The notes under the pieces were generated by a model. That model saw only the letters and a list, made by a program, of their open reading frames with translations, searched no databases and was not told the origin of the DNA. From assembly GCF_026745355.1 (NCBI RefSeq), contig NC_079205.1, forward strand, positions 64,909,378 through 64,973,377: DNA of 64,000 nucleotides. Reading direction: 5' to 3'. Below are positions 21,870 through 34,717 of the stretch, piece by piece. The translations under genes were made by a program, and so were the position numbers. The DNA is from Beta vulgaris subsp. vulgaris (Eukaryota; Streptophyta; Magnoliopsida; Caryophyllales; Amaranthaceae). How positions within the stretch are numbered: position 1 is the first letter of the stretch; the number at the start of each line of letters is the position of its first letter.

Positions 21870-23995
21870 ATGTCTAGAGAGAGAAACACGGTAAGGGAGC
21901 GAAACCAGGTGAGAGAGAGAACCCATGAACCAGTACCCAGTAAGAGAGAGAACCTTTCAAAGAAACAAGATCATGAGACATGGACGAAGGTCACCAAAAG
22001 AAAACCCACCACCCAACATTCTGCTTCCAGAACCATCTTCATCTCCCATCTACCCATTGATACAATTCCATTTGATCTGAAAAATATGTTTCAGAGATTC
22101 GGAGTGATTGAAATATAGCCATCCCCCCATCCAAAAATCCAACCCGAAATTCAGATTCGCCTTCATCAATACGTACACCCCTCCTCAATTCAAACTGCTC
22201 TCATGGAAATGAATGGAATAAGACTGGAAGGGAGAGTACTGAGAGTTCAAATTGCAAAAAAAGACAAGTTCTTTCAGAAACCCGCACCAATCAATGAACC
22301 CAACCCAAACCCACAAAAAAAAGAGCACAAACTCATACCCATGAACAAATCTTCAATGCGAGACCACAGGACATACAAAGAAGTATCGTCCCCCCCCCAC
22401 TCACCAGCCTCACCAACCCACACAACTCAACCCCAACCCCCAACCCCAACCACCAACCCCCAACCCCAACCACCTCTGTCCCAAATCCAAGAGCCTGATC
22501 CTCTTCCTGATTTCTATCGCAAAAACCTACTGGAGCAAGAATTGCAAGCTCCAAGATACTTGGAGAAGCCACTGTTGAAGCCAGAGAACGAATAGTTGCA
22601 GAAAACATTGATGATGAATTTGCATTAGTTATTGAGGGTTCCCGGAATCTTGACAACCTGGACCTCTTTAACAGAAGCGTAGTTGCCATATCGCTATCCT
22701 CCTTGTCATCAAATGAAATTCAAGAATGTATCCTGGCTGAAGGAGTTTTCAGCCTCACTATTAGACCCTTAGGAGGAATGATGCATCTAATAGTGTTTGA
22801 GAACATGGAGGAGAAAATAGCTATGATGGAAAGCAGGTGGCTTGAGAATTGGTTCACAGAATTCCGGCAAGTGAACGACAAAATAGCTACTCAATGGCGT
22901 GAGATCTCCTTATATGTCCTAGGGGTCCCACTCACTGCTTGGAATTACGACAATTTCTATGAAATTGGGAGTGTGTTTGGAAGAGTCGTATCAATGGACT
23001 ACGCAAGATTTGACAGAGCAAAAATGGTAATAATTACAGATTGCCTTTTTAAAATAAATTGCAAAGTTTGGCTTAATATTGGAGGCCAAAAATACCCTGT
23101 TCATGTCTTTGAGGCAGACAATGTTGTAGCTTCAAATGTCAACACTATCATCCGGCAACAAAACTCCATTAATTCCGATGTGGAGGATAGTCCAGGTAAG
23201 ACCCCCTTAACTGATGATGATAGCACGTGGATGACCCTCCACATCTCCAAGCAAATGACCCTTCACATCCAGACAGCCCCATCAAGGAAAAAACGGCGAG
23301 TGAAAGTCCCCAAAACAAAAACCCTTTGGAAAACACAACTTCCTCTTTTGGGGAAGGTCCCAACAATAATGATCATGTCCCTTCACATACAGAACAAAAA
23401 GCCTGCCAAACCCCCCCTCCCTTGGAAATCCAAAATCAATCATTGCAACATTATTGCAATTCCGTCACCAAAACAAAAACAACAAAACAATGAATCATGA
23501 TTGGCTGCACTCCACTGGCAGTCAACACCCCCCTCAATCCAAAACTGGCCAAAGACTCTCTTTTAGCCCAAACCAAAACCCAAAATCAAGCCAAAAAACT
23601 CTTTCAATTTCAAATCATTTGGGCCCCTCTCTCGCCCAAATATCTCTCATCTTTACCATCGCAAAACTCTGGCCCCCTCTTCCCACCTGGATTTGAGCCC
23701 AATTTCCCGACCCAAATTCGAACCCTTCATGATCTGCGCAAGCAGATAAAATTAAAGAAAAAATCGAAGAAAAAAGCCCAAAAAGCTACAAAAAAATCCA
23801 ACCCAGCCTTTCACTCTCCTCATCCACAACAAAAAACAAATTCCACCCTGACCCCTCCAAATCTCCACAGAAGAAATAATTACCTTTGCAGAACAAATTG
23901 GGCTCACCTTTCCTGGACCATTATCCGAACTCCGTGAAAGAATAGAGAACATTCTCATCAAGCAGCAGGCAGATTGGAATGCCAATCAAGTCTAA
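21870..23995 (+). pseudogene. LINE ORF1 (RNA-binding protein), degenerate
   Basis: The frame opens at an ATG with an Arg/Glu-rich start. An RRM-like fold follows (TIFISHLPIDTIPFDLKNMF) and hits a TAG at 22116-22118. The RNP1-like RFAFIN is readable in a different frame near 22153, and the domain returns to the first frame at MEMNGIRLEGRVLRVQIAKK (22203 onward). So compensating indels or point changes have broken the RRM. A Pro-rich linker ends at 22595. From 22703 a DUF4283-like segment follows (SLYVLGVPLTAWN, IGSVFGRVV). After the stop at 23500 a Lys-rich tail (KLKKKSKKKAQK) sits in another frame, and a probable ORF1 C-terminus ends with TAA at 23993-23995, 33 bp before ORF2. It cannot give a full-length product as written. 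Confidence 0.7.
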
Positions 23996-24028
23996 CAGCC
24001 TGCATCTTCTCACCCTCCAATTCTTGAA

Positions 24029-27000
24029 ATGATTTTGCTGTCATGGAATATTAGGGGTTTGGGAGCAACCATTAAAAGAAGCTCCATCCGTAAACTTCAC
24101 TACTCCAAAAATCCAAACTTTATATTTCTTCAAGAGACGAAAACTGAATCAATTGATCAAAAACTTATAAACACTTGCTGGAAATCCAATTGCTGCAAAT
24201 GGATCTTCAGTCCCTCAATCGGGAAGTCAGGGGGGCTTCTATCCATGTGGGATGAAAATTTCTTTGCTCTGGAAGTTGCAAAAATTGAAAGGAATTGGAT
24301 TGCCATCCAAGGTGTGATCCCCTCAAAAAACTTTCCTTGCTTGTTAATCAACATCTATGGTCCATGCCAGCAAGAGCTCCGTAGTGAGGTATGGAACTCA
24401 ATTGCGGACCACTGGGAAGCAACAAATCTTCCTTGCTTAGTCATGGGGGACTTTAATGAAGTCACCTCAACTTCAGAGAGAGGCAGCCAATATGCATCGG
24501 CCTCAGGCATGGCTGATTTCCGTGAATTTATTCGGAAAACTCAGATGATTGATATTCCCCCGAATAATGGCAAGTTTTCGTGGTTTAGAGGAAACTCCAA
24601 AAGCAGATTAGATAGGATTTTAATCAATCCTGAATGGTTATCAGTATTCCCGAACCTTAAATCATCCTTCCTAAACAGATCATCATCAGACCACCGCCCC
24701 CTTCTTGCCTCTTCTGCTGTTAAGAATTGGGGCCCCAAGCCCTTCCGATTCTTAAACTGTTGGCTCTCACATCCCTCTTGCCTCAAAACAATCAAGGAAG
24801 CTTGGATTTCAGCTGAAAATCTACCTTTACCTGAGAAGCTAAAAATCACCAAACTTTCCCTAAAAAAATGGAATGAGGAGGATTTTGGATGCATTGAATC
24901 AAAAATTGCACACCTAGAATCTGCTATCCAAGAATTTGATGACATTGCTAATAACAGAATGCTTGAAGATCATGAACTGACTGACAGAAGGAAAGCCCAA
25001 ACTGATCTCTGGGAATGGCTTAAAAGAAAAGAGTCACTATGGGCCCAAAAGTCAAGAGCCCAATGGCTCAAAGAAGGTGACAAAAATACTCATTTTTTCC
25101 ATGCGGTGGCCACCATCAGGAAGCAAAAGAATTCAATTGAAACAATCACCCATAAGGGCTCTGTTGCAAGCAAGCCCAATGAAATCCGCAAGGCAGCAGT
25201 TGAGTACTTCCACTCAATCTTCTCAGAATCCTCAAATAGAAGGCCAGTATTTGACAACCTCGACTTCAGCCACCTGGATAATGATCAAGCTACATCTCTC
25301 ATCACCCCCTTCACTAAATCCGAAATTGATGAGGCTGTATCCTCGTGTGCCTCTGACAAAGCACCCGGCCCTGACGGATTTAATTTTCGGTTCATAAAGA
25401 ATGCCTGGGATATCATAAAATCAGATGTGTATAAATTAATGGATGATTTCTGGCACTCATCCACTCTCCCTCATGGCAGCAACATAGCTTTCATAGCCCT
25501 CATTCCGAAAACTGAATCTCCCGATAGCTTCAAAGATTATAGGCCCATTAGCATGGTGGGTTGCCTATATAAGATAATTGCCAAGATCCTGGCAAGACGA
25601 TTGCAATCGGTCATGGGATCGATCATTAGCCCTTTCCAAACCTCCTTTGTCAAGGGGCGTCAAATTTTAGATGGTGCCATGATTGCCTCTGAAATTATTT
25701 CCTCCTGTAAAAACAGGAACATACCGGCCGCAATCCTCAAAATTGATTTCCACAAAGCCTTCGACTCGGTCTCATGGAGTTTTCTTGATTGGTGCCTCTC
25801 TCAAATGGGTTTCCCTACAAAATGGATCGCATGGATCAACTCGTGTGTAACCTCAGCCGCAGCCTCAATACTGATAAATGGGACTCCCACCCACCCAATC
25901 AAACTTCAAAAAGGGCTCCGTCAAGGAGACCCGTTATCCCCTTTCCTCTTCAATATAATTGTGGAAGCCCTTCATCTTGTAATATCAAAAGCGACAAGTC
26001 TGAATTTCTGGCAAGGAATTGAGATTTGCAGGGGGGGTTTGAAGATTTCTCATCTGCAATATGCAGATGACACAATCATCTTTTGCCCCCCAAATTTAGA
26101 TTTTTTAAAGAATATAAAAAAATCACTCATATTGTTTCAACTTGCCTCTGGTTTGCAGGTGAATTTCTTCAAAAGTTCGCTAATGGGAATCAATGTTTCA
26201 GAGAAGTGGATTCAATGCACAGCAAAAAACCTATTGTGCAAGTCTGGCTCCATTCCTTTCTCCTATCTTGGACTACCAATTGGAGGCTGTACATCAAGGC
26301 TATCATCTTGGGAGCCGATTTTAACCAGAATGGAGAAAAAACTATCATCATGGCGGGGGAAATTACTGTCAATTGGAGGTCGCCTAACGCTAATCAAATC
26401 ATCTCTTTCAAGCCTCCCACTATACTTTATGTCTCTATTCCCCATGCCTCAGGGAGTTATAAACAGAATTATTACAATTCAGAGGAATTTTCTCTGGAGT
26501 GGAAGCATGGAAAGGAAATCTATGCCGCTGCTAAAATGGGAAACAATTCAACTACCAAGAGAAATGGGGGGTCTCTCAGTTGGCAACCTACTTTTCAGAA
26601 ACCTCTCTCTTCTCTTCAAGTGGGTGTGGCGGTACTTCACTGAACCCCAAGCACTATGGAGACTGGCCATCAAATGTAAATACAAATACTCTGATACTCT
26701 TCGAATAACCGACCTACAAATCCCAAAAGCAGGAGGAATATGGCGAAACATTTGTGCAGCGGTGCTCAAAAACCCAAGCGTGAGATCTATTGCTTGTAAG
26801 GGGATCAGATCAAAACTTGGCAATGGGAAAGAAACTCTCTTTTGGCATGATACGTGGTTGGGTGATAGCCCCTTAAAGTCCACTTTTCCCAGACTATTCT
26901 CATTATCCTCAATGCCTTCTGCCAATGTAGCTTCAATGGGAATTTGGAACGGATCCACTTGGTCTTGGGCCGTGGCCTGGACCCGAGCTCTGAGAATCAG

Positions 27001-28170
27001 AGATTCTATTGAATGGGCCGCGCTCCAGAACATACTAGGCCAGGTATGTTTATCTCAAGAAAATAATGATGAAATAATATGGGCCCATTCTAAATTGGGT
27101 CTTTTTTCTGTAAAGTCATTTAACCTGGAGCTCACAAAAAATTCCTCACCAAGTAATCACTCTTCCATCATCAACCCATGGCGTGGGCTTGTACCCCAAG
27201 AATTGAAATCTTCCTGTGGTTGGCATGTCTCGGAAAATTAAACACAAGAGCCAAATTAGCTCGACTAAAAATCATCCCCTCCTCACAAGACCTCTGCCCC
27301 CTCTGCAACTCAGCCTCGGAAACCATCAGTCACCTCCTCATCCATTGTGAATTCTCATGGGGAATTTGGGGGTGGTGGCTACAAATATGGGATTATTCCT
27401 GGGTTGTACCATTCTCACTAAAGGATATGTTTGTTATGTGGTTTCACCCAAAGTCCTCCCGCATTTTCAAGAAGATATGGACAGCAATATTCTTCATAAT
27501 AATATGGTCTTTATGGAAAGAGAGAAATGATAGAGTTTTCAATAACGTGAAATCATCAAAGGCCCAAGTGTGTGAACTCGTTCTTGTCAGATTGGGTTGG
27601 TGGGTAAAAGGATGGAATGAATCCCTCCCTTACGCAATTGAGGACATCATCCGAAATCCTCGCTGCCTCATGTGGTGTGAATCGTTTTCTCTCCAACCGG
27701 GTTTGATTCCCCCCTCCATCCAATGGTGCCCCCCTCCTCCAAACTCACTCAAATGGAATGTTGACGCTTCTTTCAACCCCAACCTTAATAAGGCAGCTAT
27801 TGGAGGTGTGTTAAGGGATAGCCTTGGGAACTTCAAATGTCTCTTCTCCACCCCAATCCCATCTATGGAAATCAATAATGCGGAGGTCAATGCAATATTT
27901 CGAGCCTTTCACATCATCCTAACCTGCTCAAATAGGGTGAGTTTTGAGAGTCTCATTGTGGAATCAGATTCCCTAAATGCTGTCAAATGGTGCCAAGCAC
28001 CTAAGGGGGGCCCCTGGAATCTGAACTATCACCTCAACTTCATCAGGAATGCTATTTCAAATAATCCGTCTCTCTCCATTGTTCACAAGCCCCGAAGTGT
28101 GAATCATGTTGCTGATGCATTAGCAAAACAAGGGATACATAGACTCTCCGAATTTTTAGCATGGGTTTAA
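24029..28170 (+). pseudogene. LINE ORF2: endonuclease, reverse transcriptase and RNase H, one frameshift
   Basis: The first frame runs 24029-27241 (1070 codons) and the continuation 27178-28170 lies in another frame. The AP-type endonuclease has WNIRG at the start, QETK, GDFN near residue 140 and SDHRP near residue 220. The reverse transcriptase has IPK, DYRPIS, IDFHKAFDSV, GLRQGDPLSP, YADD at residues 678-681 and YLGLPIGG. The second frame gives the zinc-binding region (CPLCNSASETISHLLIHC) and RNase H (NVDASFNP, a VESDSLNA block, HVADALAKQ). The break is explained by one missing C in the C-run at 27194-27197; a fifth C would give VPPRIEIFLWLA, the usual plant LINE sequence there. Every catalytic motif looks intact, so this is a very young loss or a homopolymer sequencing error. 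Confidence 0.9.
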
Positions 28171-28880
28171 GCTAGTGGTGTATCGTGCTATGTTTGAAAG
28201 AGTTATAATTTTCGTCAGATCTATATGGCTACACAGGCCATATTGTAATTGGCTCGGTTAATGGGCCTAACCTCCTCTAATTAATGATAAATCCACAAAT
28301 TATCAAAAAAAAAAAAAAAAACCCTTTTGAACTCATTGCTATCATCTGCATTTTTTTTTACTACATAACATCAACTAAGTTGCTATTGTTTATTTAACTA
28401 ATGTGAAATAATTTTGAAGGTTAAAAGCATTATGTACCTTTTTGGAAGTTCGCAAATTGCCGATGGATGAATGTGTGATATCACCGTCAAAATCTTATGT
28501 TTTTCTCAGATTTGTGTTTATAGGTAATTTTTGTGAGTATGTAATTGTGAATGGTTCTTGAGAATAGTGATTTGTAAACAAATTTTTGTAAAAGTTTTTG
28601 TATGCATTGACGTTCGAGGTTATTAGTTTTAGTTTATATGTTAATTTTAAGTTTTAATAAAGTTTCCTCATTATTTGAGTGATTTGCGCGATTTTTATAA
28701 CGTGATTTTCTCAATTTTATGAGTGATTTGTAAAGTTTCTTCTTTTAAGTGATTTGTGAGTGAGTGTTGTAAATTAATTTTAGTTAGTTTTCTTTGAGTG
28801 TCGATTTTGATTTTGACATTCCTTTTGTAATTTAGAAAGGGAAGGGGGGGAAAATAAGCATTTCAAAAGATCGAGGACAC

Positions 28881-29173
28881 TGATAGAGTATAAAATTTAT
28901 TCCTGGGGCCTTAACCATCAGTTTAAGCTTTTGGTTGAGTTGGTCCATTGACATGGTATCAAGAGCCAGTGTGACATAAAGGTCACGGGTTCGAATCTCA
29001 TCACCCCCTCATTGCTAAGTGGAATATTTAGCGCCAGGTATGAGGGAGACCTGTGCTGCATCCACACTTCAAGCCCAAAGAGCTCTTGCGTGAGGGGGCG
29101 TGATAGAATATAAAATCTATTCCTGGGGCCTTAACCATCAGTTTAAGCTTTTGGTTGAGTTGGTCCATTGACA
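28881..29173 (+). mobile_element. TRIM element, 293 bp, intact termini
   Basis: Two 73-bp LTRs (28881-28953 and 29101-29173), each TGATAG...TTGACA, flank a 147-bp internal region. That region starts with TGGTATCAAGAGCC, a primer-binding site for initiator Met-tRNA with one extra A, and ends with the purine-rich GTGAGGGGGCG. The 5-bp target duplication GACAC is perfect (28876-28880, 29174-29178). There is no coding capacity. It sits close to the 5' end of Helitron A. Confidence 0.92.
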
Positions 29174-29559
29174 GACACCATTGCTCCCCCTTCCCTTATA
29201 TAATAGAGATAACTCTCAAGAGGGTCATCTAGTATATTTTTATGTCAAATTACTCTATTATGTCCAAAATAAACTAATTAAAAATGAGTTTCCTTTTTCC
29301 TTAGCTTCTTTCTAACATATTTCAATCCTTATTATTTTCCTATATCGTTGCCCATATTTACTATTTTTTTTATAATATAAAGTTTTTTTTCGTTTCAAAA
29401 TACTCGATTCTTCATGGTTTTAAAAGTGTTGTTTTTATAAAATATATGAATATATATATATATATATGTTAATGAAAGTAATATAGTCAATGTTAAAGAG
29501 CCAACTTCGTAAACAAAAAATAATGGATCCTATCTTGATTTGGTTTATTTTCTTTTATT

Positions 29560-29675
29560 CGTCCATTAGGTTAGATAAAACGAAACTTTTGTTGTTATTA
29601 GGTCATAGATTCGAATCTCCTTTTTTTCTTTTTTGTACTTTATACTATTCTCGTGGTTCATATAGATAAAAAAAA
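29560..29675 (+). mobile_element. tRNA-derived SINE, degenerate copy
   Basis: Box B-like AGATTCGAATCTCC is followed by a T-rich body, TTTGTACTTTATACTATTCT and CATATAGATAAAAAAAA, parallel to the SINE at 5964-6089. Box A is eroded. Confidence 0.55.
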
Positions 29676-29826
29676 TATTCACCAATAAGGCAATGAGCCA
29701 ATGATTGTCACTTGCGCTTCAATATCTCCACTGACTGATTCCCCTGGGACTATGTAAATCTGCCGATGATCCCCCCTGGCACCAATTATTGATGGTAGAT
29801 TTAATTGGGTGCCCCAGGCCCCCAAC

Positions 29827-30068
29827 GAGTCCAGATCCTCTGGAGTTTTCGTAAAACTCTACAAGGTAGAGTTGTATCTGAGCCATACATTTTAAAATCA
29901 AGGGCTCATATTGGTGGAATGAAAAGATTTAGGGGTAGATTTTGATGAGATAAAATAGGGGGAATTTTGGAAAGAGAATATATGAGCCATTGATTTTTTA
30001 GTCAATGGTTGATATTGCTCAAACTCTACCTTGTAGAGTTATTTTACAACTCTAGAGGATCCAAACAC
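29827..30068. mobile_element. Mutator-like MITE, copy 2, with 10-bp target duplication
   Basis: Inverted repeats of about 48 bp begin GAGTCCAGATCCTCTGGAG on the left; the right end is the inverse of GTGTTTGGATCCTCTAGAG. GGCCCCCAAC is perfectly duplicated on both sides (29817-29826, 30069-30078). It is the same family as 2763-3003. Confidence 0.88.
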
Positions 30069-30078
30069 GGCCCCCAAC

Positions 30079-30890
30079 ACTCGAAAGAAAAAAAATACGA
30101 ACTTAATTATGGGGAATTAATTAATGAATTATTATATTGTGCATATAACAAGCTGAAACTTTTTTATGTATCTGTTCAAATTGGCATCATTTAAAGGAAG
30201 ATTGTGTTTGGATCCTCAAATGTGGGTTTCCTTTACTTTTTTCTATTTTTATGTTTTCTTTTTATGATGAATGTGGATTGAATAAGCTAAGTTTATATAT
30301 TATCTTCCGTTTTAAATTAATTGTGATATTTACGCTCTTACATAATTTGCATGCTCCCTTTCATCATCTAATATTGATCATAATTTGACAATCATCTACC
30401 ATCACATCGTCATCAAATTATGATTTGTCACTCATAATTTGCACTTTTACAGAATTTGACATTATGTTAAATTCGTCTCAAAGTATATAGTCATCCTTTA
30501 TATGTTTTATAGCCAAAGTCATAATTTGTTTATTTTTTAATCATTTTTGAACTATATTAAAAATAAATATATATACAAAGGTTCACATGAAAATGAAAGG
30601 TTAAAATGGAAGGGGCCGGGTAATTTAAATAAAATAAGTTTTTCTAAATCATCTTTGCACTATACTTTAAATGTTCACGAGAGTAATTAAGCTAAAGATC
30701 TCGTACATAGTGTACCTTAAAAAACCTACTCGATGAGATAGGAAAAAAAACCCTCATATTGGACCATCTGATCTCAAAAAAAAAAAAGGTCGGTATTGCA
30801 CAATTGCATATAAATTTCTAGGTATACACATAATCTTTTGTTGGATGAAAGCAAGTCTAATCACGTACAAGTTCAGGAAAGTTAAATCCT
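30079..30890. other. AT-rich intergenic DNA
   Basis: No gene, RNA or mobile-element end was recognised. Short ATAATTTG repeats occur near 30370-30460. Confidence 0.5.
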
Positions 30891-30897
30891 AAACTAA

Positions 30898-31485
30898 TTT
30901 CTATTATATAAGGGAAGGGGGAGCAATTGCGTCCTCTTTTGAAATGTTTATTTTGCCCCTTTTCCCATTCTAAATTACAAATTCACTTACAAATCAAAGA
31001 GGGCTTCAAATAAAAATACCAAAAATATAATTATAACAATCACTCACAAGTCAACTAAAATCATAAAATTGCATAATTTACGTTATGCAAATGACTAAAG
31101 AGGAAACTTTATAAAAACTTAAAAATTCACCTACAAACTACAACCTATGAAAAAATTGATTTGAAATCGAAGTGTCCACTTTCTTTACAATTTATGAAGT
31201 ACTGTACTTAATTCAAAAATCAACTAAAAAATTATAATATTAGAAATCATAAATAAATTCAATAAAATTTCTATTTTGTTCATAAAATTTAACTTTGAAA
31301 AGTAAAAAAAAAAAAGAATGGTGAGAGACTTAAGTGACAGAAACTAAACCGGCCAATCAAATTTTGCAACTAAAAACAATTATACTTTGTATGTCTAATG
31401 TTCAAATTTTGACTTTTATGCCGAAGAAAATCGAGTTTATGTTTCGAAAAAAATTCAAGCACGCATCGTGTGCAAAAAATTCTAG
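30898..31485 (+). mobile_element. Helitron B, non-autonomous
   Basis: The 5' end is TTCTATTATATAAGGGAAGG. The 3' end has a hairpin GCACGCATCGTGTGC, a short spacer and CTAG (31482-31485) followed by T. The body is collinear with Helitron A on the opposite strand. Confidence 0.75.
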
Positions 31486-31593
31486 TTAACAATAATTGAA
31501 ACAGCTCATCACCTTTCAATGTTAATTTTCCTCTTAGCTTCCTCCTTAATTTGATGTGGATTACTTTATTTTCTTAATTTGACAGATCTACCA

Positions 31594-31736
31594 ATATTTT
31601 TTTTGTCCATATAAGCTACGAAGGCAGGATAAAGTACAAGTACAAAGAAAGGGAAGAAAGATTCAAACCTGTGACTTATTGTTTAATTTACAACACTTCA
31701 ATCTTAACCACTATGCCAAGACATCTTTGATATAAA
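31594..31736 (-). mobile_element. tRNA-derived SINE, copy upstream of LOX copy 2
   Basis: On the minus strand: ATGTCTTGGCATAGTGGTTA (box A), TCACAGGTTTGAATC (box B), then the CTGCCTTCGTAG and ATATGGAC tail motifs with an A-run. ATCTACC(C)A flanks it. It lies about 330 bp before the LOX copy 2 ATG. Confidence 0.78.
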
Positions 31737-31987
31737 TCTACCCATGTAATATATGTATGTATTGCTAATTTGCTACATGCAGCCGTAAAACAAACCTCAC
31801 TATCGATCATAGATCTTGATTAACCAGAACTAAGAAAATTATCAACCCTATATATATATTTCCATCTTACGTTACATGGGTAGAAAAAGTAGAAAACATA
31901 CCAAACAACGTGTTTCATGTATTATATTTTAATATTTATAACTAGTAAATACTCCGATCCTTCTAGCAATACCTACTAATCACCTTC

Positions 31988-31995
31988 TATAAATA
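31988..31995 (+). promoter_or_regulatory. TATA box of LOX copy 2
   Basis: TATAAATA lies 76 bp before the ATG. Confidence 0.65.
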
Positions 31996-32063
31996 TCAAA
32001 TAATACACATCCAAATTTTCCGTCCAAAATTCAATTTTCTTCTTCTTCCTCCACCCAACCAAA

Positions 32064-34643
32064 ATGTTGAACAAATCAATCACTAATAACAACACAACCC
32101 CATTATTACTTTCATTTCCTAAACCCTTTGTGTTAGGAAATGAACCAAAATTTGTTCAACTTAATAATTCTTCTAGGGCATATAAGGCATCAGTTGGTGC
32201 ATTGTTTTCATGGAAGTTGTATGGAGATGGTGCTGTAACTAGGGCATGCCGACGTCGAAACCGCGATCTTAGGGTTAAAGCAGTAGCAACGAGAGCTAAT
32301 GAACAGTCTGTGAAAGTTAAGGCCATCATATCTGTTAAACCAGCTACTGGGCTCTTGAACAACATTAACATCAACCGAGGGCTTGATGAAATTATTGATA
32401 TGTTTGGTAAAACCCTCCTTTTGGAAATTGTTAGTGCTGAGGCTCAACCAAGTAAGTACCAAAGGGGAAAAAAATTAGATACAGTTTTTTTTTTTTTTAT
32501 AATTAACATAACATATACTCCCTCCGTTTCACAATATAAGGCAAGCACGATGTTGGAGGTCGAACTTTGACCGTTAATTACTCTCAATTCATGCTGAAGA
32601 ATTTTTTTTTTAAAATAATATTATTATAGTATTTTTCAAAACGAATCCAACGGTATAATTTTTATAATTTTTGTTTATCGTATTTGAGAGATATTTGTAG
32701 TCAAAGCAAATTTTTGTAAAGCGTAAATGCCTTCTATTTTGAAATCAAAGGAATAATAGGCCCCTAACAACATTAAGTTTCTAGTCATATCGAAAAAGAA
32801 ACAAAATTAAATTTCCACTTTCCAGTATATATTCACCAAAAAAAATTAAAATATATATTTTCTTCGTATTTATTTTTGGGATATTCCATTTGGTATCATT
32901 GTACTTTTTGCTTTTCCATTTGATACCACTATTTTTCAGATATTCTACATGGTACCACTATAATTTGATTTTATTCTCTATTGTAGCATTCAACTAAGTA
33001 GAGTGTTAATTTAAGTTAGAATAGGCTAGAGTTTTACTTCGATTTACATGTTTTAATTTGCGTTAAGGTTTGTAATCGTTTTAGTCGTTAAGGTCAAAGT
33101 TGAGGTCATATTTGACGATAAAAAGACATAGAATATTATGATCATTTTTATGAAAATTTTGACTGAAAAATAGAGCTTTAAGGGTTAAAACGACACCCTA
33201 AAATCTTTATTTATTAATTTTTTGCAACTGCAAATAGAAACATGCAAACCCAAACAAAATTGTATTCTTGTTCAACCATAAACTAACATTTTACTTAAAA
33301 AATGGTATGATAAAGATTAATATTAAATTAGAGTGGTATCATGTGGAATTTTAAAATAACAGTGGTACCAAATGGAAAAGCCAAAAATTCAATGGTACCA
33401 AATGGAATATCCCTTTATTTTTTTATCTTTCCTACTTATTTTTAAACAATCTCTAATACAACTTTTTGACCGCTGAGATATGTCTCTATATATATATATG
33501 TTTGTGGGGGATCTATATCTGTATCTTTTTATTTTTCCGATTTATTTTTGAACAACCTCTAATGCAAACTTCTTGATAGTTAAAATCTATATATATTATG
33601 GGTATCAGTAAAAATTATGGATCGTAGAGGAGCCAAGAAAAGAGAAACAAAATAAAGAACCGCATGTGCGAGAACTGTGGAAGAGAGAATAATATTGTAA
33701 ATAAATGTTAATATTGTAAATAAAATACAACTCCCTAAAATAAAAAATGTTGCAGGTAGAAAAAGAACGGAGTATAATATAGGATATACGAATGACAAAT
33801 ATATCTATGTGAGAAACATCGATAACAAACATAGTTTCTTTTTCATGGGCCATATCAACAGCTCTGATGCACGGACACTCTTTATTGGTCAACGTGTCGC
33901 GTTTCCGACACTTTAAACGTTTCCGACACTTCAGGACACTTTCAGACACTCTGAATTTTCTTTTGAAGAAAAATAGTGAATTGAAACGAGACCGACATAG
34001 TTTTTTGTTACTAGATAGAAGAAATGTTTTCCCTCTCAACCTTACTTTTTCCTTTCAATATCTCTAAATCTCTCAAAATATAGCCTAATCTACTTTCAAA
34101 ACTGCAAAATATCGTGTTCTCTAACGTTTCCCCTGCGTTTTTTCACTTTTAGAATATGCGTTTCCCCGTGTCTACGTGTCCCCGTGTCCGGGTCAGTGTC
34201 CCGTGTCCGTGCAACTTAGATCAACAGTATTGTCTTTGGTCTATCACTCTCTGCGTACGTTGTACACCTAAAGGAAAAAAGAATACCCTCCCCATGGAAA
34301 AGAGAAAACAAAACAAAACAAAACAAAACCAATAACATTTAGTAGCAATATTTTGACTTGTATATTTTCCGCTGCATAATTTTAATTATTAATATATTTA
34401 ATAACTAATTAAAAAAAATAGATCGATGATAATATTTTGAAGATATGTATAAAGGAAATCTAACAACGTTACAATAATTAAAAAATAGAAGGAACTATAG
34501 TTCAGAATATAGGAATGGTCCCCAACCCTCCTAATTACTGTATGGAGTATTATCTTGCGGATTGTATTAATGGCTCTGAAGTGGCTCATCAGACCGAATC
34601 ATATGTAACTGGCCTTTAAGTTTTATCGAAGTACCACTATTCA

Positions 34644-34717
<74 letters not shown>

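Larger units (their letters stand above)
21812..28320 (+). mobile_element. Full-length L1-type LINE with ORF1 and ORF2
   Basis: A 6.5-kb element with a short 5' UTR, two coding regions, a 3' UTR and a poly(A) tail (about 28304-28320). The 13-bp ACCCTTTTGAACT flanks it at 21799-21811 and 28321-28333. It is inserted in Helitron A. ORF2 carries an endonuclease, reverse transcriptase and a C-terminal RNase H, the order found in plant L1 elements. ORF1 is broken, and ORF2 carries one frameshift. Confidence 0.93.
21262..29209 (-). mobile_element. Helitron A, split by a LINE and a TRIM
   Basis: On the minus strand the 5' end is TCTCTATTATATAAGG (from 29209), preceded by A. The 3' end is a hairpin GCACGCATTGCGTGC, then a short spacer and CTAG (21265-21262), followed by T. 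This fits Helitron insertion between A and T. The remaining backbone (21262-21798, 28334-28875, 29179-29209) matches Helitron B at 30898-31485 in sequence order. No Rep/helicase frame is present, so it is non-autonomous. Confidence 0.8.

Noticed and set aside
22333..22689. Minus-strand open frame opposite LINE ORF1
   Set aside because: Shadow of the Pro-rich linker; no independent signal.
28954..29000. tRNA-like box B (GGGTTCGAATCTC) in the TRIM
   Set aside because: It lies just after the primer-binding site and has no tRNA fold; the LTR structure explains the element.
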